28,745 bases of DNA from Limosilactobacillus antri DSM 16041 (GTDB lineage: Bacteria; Bacillota; Bacilli; Lactobacillales; Lactobacillaceae), in contig NZ_GG700732.1 in assembly GCF_000160835.1 (NCBI RefSeq), positions 250,253 to 278,997 of the forward strand. The letters are read 5' to 3'. The notes beneath the pieces were generated by a model that was given only the letters and a program-made list of their open reading frames with translations, was not told the DNA's origin and did not search any database. The position numbers and the translations under genes were made by a program. Below, in pieces: positions 23,474-28,745 of the stretch. Within the stretch, counting starts at the first letter, position 1. Every line of letters begins with the position of its first letter.

Positions 23474-24334
23474 ATGCACAAAAGTTTAAAGTTAATTTTC
23501 ACCCTAGCGGCAGCACTGTTGGGGCTCGGGGGGCTGACTACTAACGTCCATGCGGTCACCCACTACGTCCAGTCACCGACGCCCACAATCTTCGTTCATG
23601 GCTGGGGCAGCAGTTCCCGCGCGGAAGAGAAGATGGCCAATGCGGCCCGTAACGCTGGTGTGACACGAACAATTGTCCGGGCGAATGTCGATAAGAATGG
23701 CAAGGTCAGCTTTAACCGGACCATTCCGGCGCACGCGATCAATCCAATCGTGGAGGTAAACCTCGAAGATAATAAGCTGGCCAACTACCAGAACGATTAT
23801 GCCAGCGGCTACCGTCACGGCGGCGGCTATGTAAAAAACGTCGTGGTTGCCCTGCAAAAGCAATACCACTACCGGCAAGTTAACTTCGTTGGTCACTCAA
23901 TGGGGAACTTGGAAATCATTAACTACATCAACGATAATTACAATAACCGCCAGTTGCCGCAGGTTGCCCACCCGGTTGCCATTGCCGGCCACTACAATGG
24001 CTTAGTCGGGGAAGTGACCGCCAAGGCAGCGGTGGACAGCCAGACGGGCCGGCCCAGCAGCATGGACAAGAGTTACCGAAACTTGCTTGGCCTGCGTCAG
24101 CATTTTCCACAAAACACCGCTGTCCTGAACATCTATGGCAACCTTGATGACGGCAGCAATTCCGACGGCGACGTTCCCGTCACCTCGGCCCAGTCTCTTA
24201 AGTACTTGGTCGGGGACCGGACCAAATCCTACCGGGAAATTGAACTGCACGGCAAGAGCGCTCAGCACAGCCGTTTGCATAATAATAACCACCAGGTTGA
24301 CCAAGCGCTGATCAAGTTCCTGTGGGAAAAGTAA
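23474..24334 (+). CDS. Exported alpha/beta hydrolase, DUF915 family
   Basis: The protein has 286 residues. The signal peptide covers about 1-27 (hydrophobic 7-22, then TTNVHA). The alpha/beta hydrolase core has HGWGSS (42-47) as oxyanion loop, the nucleophile Ser142 in GHSMGN, an acid in SDGDVPVTSAQS and a His in the AQHSRLH region. DUF915 is a cell-surface lipase/esterase-like family common in lactobacilli and listeria; no natural substrate is known. It starts one base after the acetyltransferase stop with GGAGAG as SD, suggesting linked roles, perhaps at the cell surface. A terminator follows. Confidence 0.88.
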   Translation: MHKSLKLIFTLAAALLGLGGLTTNVHAVTHYVQSPTPTIFVHGWGSSSRAEEKMANAARNAGVTRTIVRANVDKNGKVSFNRTIPAHAINPIVEVNLEDNKLANYQNDYASGYRHGGGYVKNVVVALQKQYHYRQVNFVGHSMGNLEIINYINDNYNNRQLPQVAHPVAIAGHYNGLVGEVTAKAAVDSQTGRPSSMDKSYRNLLGLRQHFPQNTAVLNIYGNLDDGSNSDGDVPVTSAQSLKYLVGDRTKSYREIELHGKSAQHSRLHNNNHQVDQALIKFLWEK

Positions 24335-24344
24335 TCGTTAAATG

Positions 24345-24381
24345 AAAACTCGCAAGCCCGATCTTGAGCCTGCGAGTTTTT
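24345..24381. terminator. Bidirectional terminator
   Basis: AAAACTCGCA (24345-24354) pairs perfectly with TGCGAGTTTT (24371-24380), followed by T. It separates the DUF915 gene from the converging aldo/keto reductase. Confidence 0.8.
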
Positions 24382-24400
24382 AGTTTGGTTGCAGAACCGC

Positions 24401-25285
24401 TTAAAAGCCATTGCCATCAGCGATGTAGTCGTCCACACCGTCCGGATTGCCGGACCACTTGAATTTATCGTACCAGATGGAGTGCTTCTCCTGGTCTAAT
24501 TCCGCGATGGCCTCCATCTCGTCCGCATTCAACTGAAAATCAAACACCGCCATGTTTTCCCGCATCCGCTCAACATGGCTGGACTTTGGAATTACGACGA
24601 AGCCCTGCTGCAACTCCCAGCGTAATTCGACCTGGGCGACGCTCTTGTGGTGCTTGGCCGCGATCGCTTTAATCACCGGCTCATTCAGGGTTTGCCCATT
24701 GCCCAGTGGCGACCAGGCCTCCAGCTGGATCTTTTGCATCTGGCAGAGGGCCACCGTATCAGGCTGGTGGATCCGGGGGTTAAACTCGATCTGGTTAACT
24801 GCCGGCGTTACTTCCGCGTGGTCAAGCAGGGCGGTAAGGTGGTCAACGTTAAAGTTGCACACCCCGATTGCCCTGGCCTGACCATCCCGATAGATAGTCT
24901 CTAACGCCCGCCAGCTTTCCAGGTACTTATCAAAGACTGGCCAGTGGAGGAGAAGCAGGTCCACGTAGTCCGTTTGGAGTTTGCTTAACTGCTCATTAAA
25001 ACTCTGGCGGAGCTGGTCGTAATTGCCCTGGTCACCGTTCCAGATCTTGGTGGTCAGGAAAAGGTCCGTCCGCTTGAGCTGGGTCTTGGTTAAACCTTCC
25101 CGCAAGCCGGCACCCACGCCAGCTTCGTTGCCGTACTGCTTGGCGGTATCGATCAGCCGGTAGCCGTTTTGCAGGGCGGTCGACACCATCTGCCGTGCCT
25201 CATCGTTCGTCGATTTCCAGACCCCCAGGCCAACCCGGGGCATCAAAATACCATTATTTAGTTTCACATTCCTTTGTTCATCCAT
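24401..25285 (-). CDS. Aldo/keto reductase
   Basis: The protein has 294 residues. The tetrad is Asp46, Tyr51 (LIDTAKQY), Lys80 (LTTKIW) and His114 (LLLHWP); VIPKSSHVERMREN is the NADPH phosphate site. It belongs to the same broad 2,5-diketogluconate/methylglyoxal reductase group as the two at 17262-19022 but is more distant (HWP instead of HQP) and visibly G+C-richer. SD GGAAGGTG lies about 8 bases before the ATG. Its upstream region contains a long structured inverted repeat (25333-25443). Confidence 0.92.
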   Translation of the reverse strand: MDEQRNVKLNNGILMPRVGLGVWKSTNDEARQMVSTALQNGYRLIDTAKQYGNEAGVGAGLREGLTKTQLKRTDLFLTTKIWNGDQGNYDQLRQSFNEQLSKLQTDYVDLLLLHWPVFDKYLESWRALETIYRDGQARAIGVCNFNVDHLTALLDHAEVTPAVNQIEFNPRIHQPDTVALCQMQKIQLEAWSPLGNGQTLNEPVIKAIAAKHHKSVAQVELRWELQQGFVVIPKSSHVERMRENMAVFDFQLNADEMEAIAELDQEKHSIWYDKFKWSGNPDGVDDYIADGNGF

Positions 25286-25332
25286 TTTTTAACACCTTCC
25301 TGGGACTAAGTATAGCATTGAAAAAAGCGAGA

Positions 25333-25443
25333 GTGGGAAACAACCTCCTCGACAAGGCGTATGGATAACTTAGAACGATAGTTGGCACGGTACGGGCCGG
25401 CTAGCGTTCGTAGTTAGACACTAGCCTTGTGGTTGTTTTCCAC
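25333..25443. repeat. 111-base nested inverted repeat / long RNA hairpin
   Basis: Four nested arms pair in order: 25333-25345 with 25431-25443 (GTGGGAAACAACC), 25352-25358 with 25424-25430 (ACAAGGC), 25366-25376 with 25406-25416 (TAACT..GAAC), and 25377-25386 with 25396-25405. Only small internal loops and G-U pairs intervene. It lies between the MFS terminator and the aldo/keto reductase start. It has no T run and no open frame. It may be a leader RNA, a non-coding RNA or a miniature mobile element. Confidence 0.65.
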
Positions 25444-25473
25444 GTTATCTTTGTAATAGTTAAGAACTAGCAA

Positions 25474-25509
25474 GAGGCTGGTGAGAAAACATAGTTTTCT
25501 CCCAGCCTC
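25474..25509. terminator. Terminator of the GAGGCTGG type
   Basis: GAGGCTGGTGAGAAAAC pairs with GTTTTCTCCCAGCCTC with one bulged T and a 3-base loop, just past the stop of the MFS gene on the minus strand. It is the same stem type as 20776-20815. Confidence 0.8.
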
Positions 25510-25517
25510 CCGCTAGT

Positions 25518-26684
25518 TTAATCATGCCGGACCAGCAGCACTGACCCAATGGTACTGATGACCGCCAAGACGGCCCCAACATAGCCGATCTGGCTAATTG
25601 CGATGAAGTTGACACTCAGGGAGGCCAAGAAGGAGCCGACCGTTACCCCGACGTTGGTACAGATCGGGTTGAGTGATGAAGCCAGGTTCATCGCCGCCGG
25701 GTAGTCCTTATCAGCTACGTTTAAGAACATTACTTGGAGGATCGATCCCGGCATTCCCAGCACCAGACAGATTAAGCACAACAGCCCAACCCCGGTCCAC
25801 GAATTAGCAAAGCTCAGGCCCATTAGCAGGAGCAGCAGGAGGCAGGCCCCGCTAATCAGCGGCAGCTTGCGAATCCCGTAGCGGCTGGAAACAATCCCCG
25901 CACAGGCATTCCCAACGATGAACATGATGCCGACTAAGCCCAGGAGCCAGTTCAAGTCGGTGGTGCTAAAGTGCAGGACGTCCGTGATGATCGGCCGGAT
26001 GAAGGTATAAAAGGTGTACTCCGCAGCCATTAGGGTGACCATCACAATAATGCCGAGGATAATCCGGCGGTCCTTGAGCAGCTTGACCTGGTGACCAATC
26101 GACCCCTTTGTTTGCGGCGTGTGACGGGGTACCAGCACGAAGAGGCAGCCGCCAATCACCAATGCGAGGACGCTGATCACCGCGAAGCTCATGTGCCAGG
26201 AAGCGGCAGCGCTGATCGTCGTTCCCAGGGGAACCCCGATAATCGTCGCGGTACTGAAACCGGCGAATACCGTTGCCACCATCATCGAGCGTTTCTCAAT
26301 CGGTGCGATGATACTAACGTAGACCAGAATCAGGGAAATAATGGCGCCCGCCACCCCAGCGGTGATTATCCGGGAAACAAACAGTAGGAACAGGTTCGGT
26401 GCCACCGCCGTCAGTGTGTTGCCCAGGAAAAACACAACCATCAGGGTCATCAGGACCTTAAAGCGGTCATACTTTCCCGTGACGGTCGTCAAAACCGGGG
26501 TACAAATTGCGTAGGTCAACGCGTACATCGTGACTAGCAGGCCCACTGCCGAGAGGGAAGCATGGTAGCTCTCAGCAATGTTGGAAAGCACCCCCACCAC
26601 CATAAATTCGTTGCAGCCGAGCATAAAGGCCACCAGTACAAACACAATACATTGCAAACGATACTTCATCTTCAGTTGATCCAA
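25518..26684 (-). CDS. MFS transporter, DHA1/AraJ-like
   Basis: The 388-residue protein has 12 predicted membrane helices. Its N-terminal segment (GCNEFMVVGVLSNIAESYHASLSAVGLLVTMYALTYA is the region at 24-60) has the layout of AraJ/YdhP-type sugar or drug exporters. Motif A is degenerate (VTGKYDRFKVL), and the motif C region reads TATIIGVPLGT. It probably exports sugars or drugs by proton antiport. The start is ambiguous: the TTG at 26684 lies only about 2 bases from AGAAGGG, while the ATG at 26669 is 16 bases away. Confidence 0.88.
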   Translation of the reverse strand: MDQLKMKYRLQCIVFVLVAFMLGCNEFMVVGVLSNIAESYHASLSAVGLLVTMYALTYAICTPVLTTVTGKYDRFKVLMTLMVVFFLGNTLTAVAPNLFLLFVSRIITAGVAGAIISLILVYVSIIAPIEKRSMMVATVFAGFSTATIIGVPLGTTISAAASWHMSFAVISVLALVIGGCLFVLVPRHTPQTKGSIGHQVKLLKDRRIILGIIVMVTLMAAEYTFYTFIRPIITDVLHFSTTDLNWLLGLVGIMFIVGNACAGIVSSRYGIRKLPLISGACLLLLLLMGLSFANSWTGVGLLCLICLVLGMPGSILQVMFLNVADKDYPAAMNLASSLNPICTNVGVTVGSFLASLSVNFIAISQIGYVGAVLAVISTIGSVLLVRHD

Positions 26685-26798
26685 TCCCTTCTACAAGCAT
26701 ATTAATGCAGTTTAGTGTGCACGTTTTGTTTGTTAAGAACGGGGACAAAATGGGGAAGCTGCTTCTAAAACCCCGGGGTAAGCAGAAAATCTACCGTT

Positions 26799-26809
26799 GG
26801 TATTATACC
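26799..26809. promoter_or_regulatory. Candidate promoter of the MFS gene on the minus strand
   Basis: GGTAT-T-ATACC is a perfect small palindrome containing TATAAT on the minus strand (26802-26807), a good -10 box for the gene at 25518-26684. CGGT-N5-ACCG lies next to it at about 26816-26828. A clear -35 was not found. Confidence 0.4.
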
Positions 26810-26841
26810 ATAGTGCGGTAGTAAACCGTTATAACAATTTG

Positions 26842-28221
26842 CTAGCCGGCCTGGGCGCGGACAATCTTGTGGTAAAGCCGCTGACTTAACACCAGGGATA
26901 CCAGCAGCAAGAGTAGGCAGAAGACAAAGCCCGTTTGGATTCCCAGGTGGGAGGATTGGCAGTGTAACAGGTTATTGACGATGCCCACCACCGCGACAAT
27001 CAAGGCGGTCCCAAACGAAGCCGCAATCTGCCGCATCGTATTAAAGGTTGCGACCGCGTCGGGAACAATTTCGTTGGGCAAGAGGGAGAGGGCCTGCGTT
27101 TGCAAGGGGATCAGCATGGTAACCAGGCCAAATTGGCGGACGGTTTGGAAAATTGTAATCATCAGGATGGTACTCTGGGCCCCGACGGCTGCCTGAAAAG
27201 TGGTCCCAATAATGTCAATGACCAGTCCGGCCCCCACCAGGACCTTGATCGGGTAAATGTCATAGAAGCGGCCACTGGTTGTCGACAGCAGCCCGGTTAA
27301 AATTGCGCCGGGCAGCACGGTGATTGCTGAGGTCACCGTTCCCCGGCCCAGCACAATCTGGACCAGGAGGGGAATCAAGATTGAATTCCCGTACATCGTG
27401 GCCGTGATCAGCATATTAATTACCGTCGCCAGGACGAACTGCCGGTGGGCAAAAATCTTGAAGTTGATTAACTGGTGGCTGCTGTGCCGCTGGTTAAGAA
27501 CGAAGAAGACCAGAGCGACCACCCCAATTACCAGGTAGCCGACGACGCTAAAGCTGGCGAGCGGGGAGCTTGAAACGTTGGACAAGCCCATCAATAACGA
27601 CCACAAACCAATGGTTACCAGAATTAATCCCGGCAGGTTAAAGCGCGGCATTTCGTTGTGGGGAATGTAGGGTAGAAAGAAGAATGACAGCAGGAGGGTC
27701 GCAAGCGCGAACGGAATAATCAGGATGAAGAGGTAGCGCCAAGAGAAGTAGTTGAGTAAAAAGCCGGAAACGGCCGGCCCTAAGATGGGCGCGCAGTTAA
27801 ATGCCAGGCCGATGATCCCCATAATTCGGCCCTTCTTTCCCGGTACGGCATAGCGAATCGCCAGGACGTTGACCAATGGCATCATCATTCCGGCACCGAT
27901 GGCCTGAATCATCCGGGCGACCACAATAAAGCTAAAGCTGCGTGCCAGGGCCCCCAGGACCGTTCCCAGCAGGAAGACGCCCGCGAAGATGATGAACAGC
28001 CGCCGGAACGAAAAGCGTTTAATTAAGTATGAGCTGACCGGAATCATCAGCGCGTTTACCAGCATATAGCCGTTCATAACCCACTGAACACGGCCCTCCG
28101 AGATACTGAAGACCTTCATGAAGGTTGGCAAAGCGATGTTCATCAGGGTCGAACAGAGCAGGCCAAAGAAGGTGCCAAAAACCATAATGGCCAATGCCCG
28201 GCTAATTCGTTGATCTTTCAT
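26842..28221 (-). CDS. MFS multidrug transporter, DHA2 family (EmrB/LmrB-like, 14 helices)
   Basis: The protein has 459 residues. The first half carries the DHA2 features: SEGRVQWVMNGYMLVNALMIPVSSYLIKRF with the helix 2-3 loop, RMIQAIGAGMMMPL, and motif C as CAPILGPAVSGFLL. Fourteen membrane helices are plausible. It exports drugs by proton antiport across the cytoplasmic membrane. The only purine-rich SD (AAGGAG) is about 19 bases before the ATG, and upstream in-frame stops rule out an earlier start, so translation may be weak. The gene has the same architecture as the frameshifted pump at 3058-4440 but is intact and G+C-richer. Confidence 0.9.
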   Translation of the reverse strand: MKDQRISRALAIMVFGTFFGLLCSTLMNIALPTFMKVFSISEGRVQWVMNGYMLVNALMIPVSSYLIKRFSFRRLFIIFAGVFLLGTVLGALARSFSFIVVARMIQAIGAGMMMPLVNVLAIRYAVPGKKGRIMGIIGLAFNCAPILGPAVSGFLLNYFSWRYLFILIIPFALATLLLSFFFLPYIPHNEMPRFNLPGLILVTIGLWSLLMGLSNVSSSPLASFSVVGYLVIGVVALVFFVLNQRHSSHQLINFKIFAHRQFVLATVINMLITATMYGNSILIPLLVQIVLGRGTVTSAITVLPGAILTGLLSTTSGRFYDIYPIKVLVGAGLVIDIIGTTFQAAVGAQSTILMITIFQTVRQFGLVTMLIPLQTQALSLLPNEIVPDAVATFNTMRQIAASFGTALIVAVVGIVNNLLHCQSSHLGIQTGFVFCLLLLLVSLVLSQRLYHKIVRAQAG

Positions 28222-28390
28222 GTTAGTTAGTTAATTCTTTCTCCTTATTCTCGATAATTGCTCTCCCAGTTTAACAACTCAGCAAAGAATGTCAAACGCG
28301 ATCGGCCTTGGCCGGCCCCCGGCCGTCATGCTAAAATTTAATCAGATGTTTTGTACTAGCCAGTGGCAGGCAGGAAAAGGAGATATTTGA

Positions 28391-28745
28391 ATGATTAAGG
28401 GACTAGGCATTGACCTGACGGAAATTAGCCGGGTAGGGGAACTTGCGAAGCAGCACCCGCAGTTTTTGAACCGGGTGTTAACAACGGGTGAGTATGAACA
28501 ATATCGCGGCTATACCGGCCAGCGGGCGTTGGAATATCTGGCGGGACGGTGGTCTTTAAAAGAGTCGTTTGCGAAAGCCTGGGGAACCGGGATTGGAAAA
28601 GCGGTCGGCTTTCATGACATTGAAATCCTCGACAACCAGCTCGGCAAGCCGGTAGTCACTCGGTCACCGTTTGCTGGCCGGGTTCACGCTTCGGTCAGCC
28701 ATACGGGCAGTCTGGTGATGACGGAAATTATTTTAGAAACTGATT
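28391..28745 (+). CDS. acpS: Holo-[acyl-carrier-protein] synthase (3' end cut by the window)
   Basis: The frame is open from the ATG at 28391 (SD AAAAGGAG) to the window end, 118 codons. It opens with MIKGLGIDLTEISRV, the Asp of GxGIDLxEI being a magnesium ligand. Then come RWSLKESFAKAWGTGIG (the WxxKEAxxKAxGTGI motif) and ASVSHTGSLV. This is AcpS, which moves the 4'-phosphopantetheine of CoA to the serine of acyl carrier protein. The usual length is about 120 residues, so only a few residues and the stop are missing. In many lactobacilli it is followed by alanine racemase, which lies outside this window. Confidence 0.93.
   Translation, partial: MIKGLGIDLTEISRVGELAKQHPQFLNRVLTTGEYEQYRGYTGQRALEYLAGRWSLKESFAKAWGTGIGKAVGFHDIEILDNQLGKPVVTRSPFAGRVHASVSHTGSLVMTEIILETD

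Noticed and set aside
26091..26387. A 98-codon plus-strand frame rich in His, Arg and Asn inside the MFS gene
   Set aside because: It lies wholly antisense to a clear membrane transporter, has no SD and reflects the codon structure of the opposite strand.
28300..28340. The GC-rich GGCCGG palindromes before acpS as a terminator or operator
   Set aside because: The repeats are low complexity, lack a T run and show no second copy; only a TAAAAT box close by might be promoter-related.

Overview
The window looks like chromosomal DNA of a heterofermentative lactobacillus, most plausibly a Limosilactobacillus (reuteri/fermentum/oris/antri type). This rests on the protein families: Rpn-type PDDEXK_2 nucleases, a DUF915 cell-surface hydrolase, an ABC/LytTR/DUF3021 module, AraJ-like and DHA2 MFS pumps, and acpS. 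The strong AAGGAGG ribosome binding sites, frequent TTG/GTG starts and GAGGCTGG-type terminators agree. The genus is an inference. No tRNA, rRNA, CRISPR array, insertion sequence or phage gene was recognised.

Layout. 1-1072: an AT-rich Rpn-type nuclease gene. 1231-2250 (-): exported beta-lactamase-fold serine hydrolase. 2397-4850: a marR-efflux pump module lying between a decayed fragment and an intact copy of a carboxymuconolactone decarboxylase (CMD) gene; the pump has two frameshifts. 5113-7661: ABC ATPase, ABC permease, LytTR regulator and DUF3021 membrane protein as one operon. 7948-8886: nucleoside hydrolase. 9040-11416: TetR regulator divergent from two tandem sirtuin-like genes. 11492-16106: MMPL exporter, alpha/beta hydrolase and NAD(P)-binding protein operon (-) divergent from a second TetR. 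16268-19022: LysR regulator divergent from two aldo/keto reductases, the second frameshifted. 19072-19862: HxlR regulator divergent from a monooxygenase-like protein. 19982-20773: second Rpn-type nuclease. 20874-21677 (-): HAD phosphatase. 21821-22827: MerR regulator with an internal stop, then flavodoxin. 22943-24334: acetyltransferase and exported hydrolase. 24401-28221 (-): aldo/keto reductase and two MFS transporters. 28391-end: acpS, running off the window.

Most of the window is a chain of small regulator-target pairs (MarR, LytTR, TetR twice, LysR, HxlR, MerR) whose targets are efflux pumps or redox/detoxification enzymes. It reads as an accessory stress-response region with a patchy base composition and several recently broken genes: the MFS pump, an aldo/keto reductase, MerR and a CMD fragment. 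In two of these (MarR and MerR) the operator palindromes are still intact although the regulator or the target is broken.

The most unusual locus is the tandem sirtuin pair. The second protein has features of class M sirtuins (SirTM, protein ADP-ribosyltransferases): four zinc cysteines and Gln at the usual catalytic His. The first has no cysteine at all and Glu at that position. They are translationally coupled, and the macrodomain and GcvH-like partners usual for SirTM are absent from this window.
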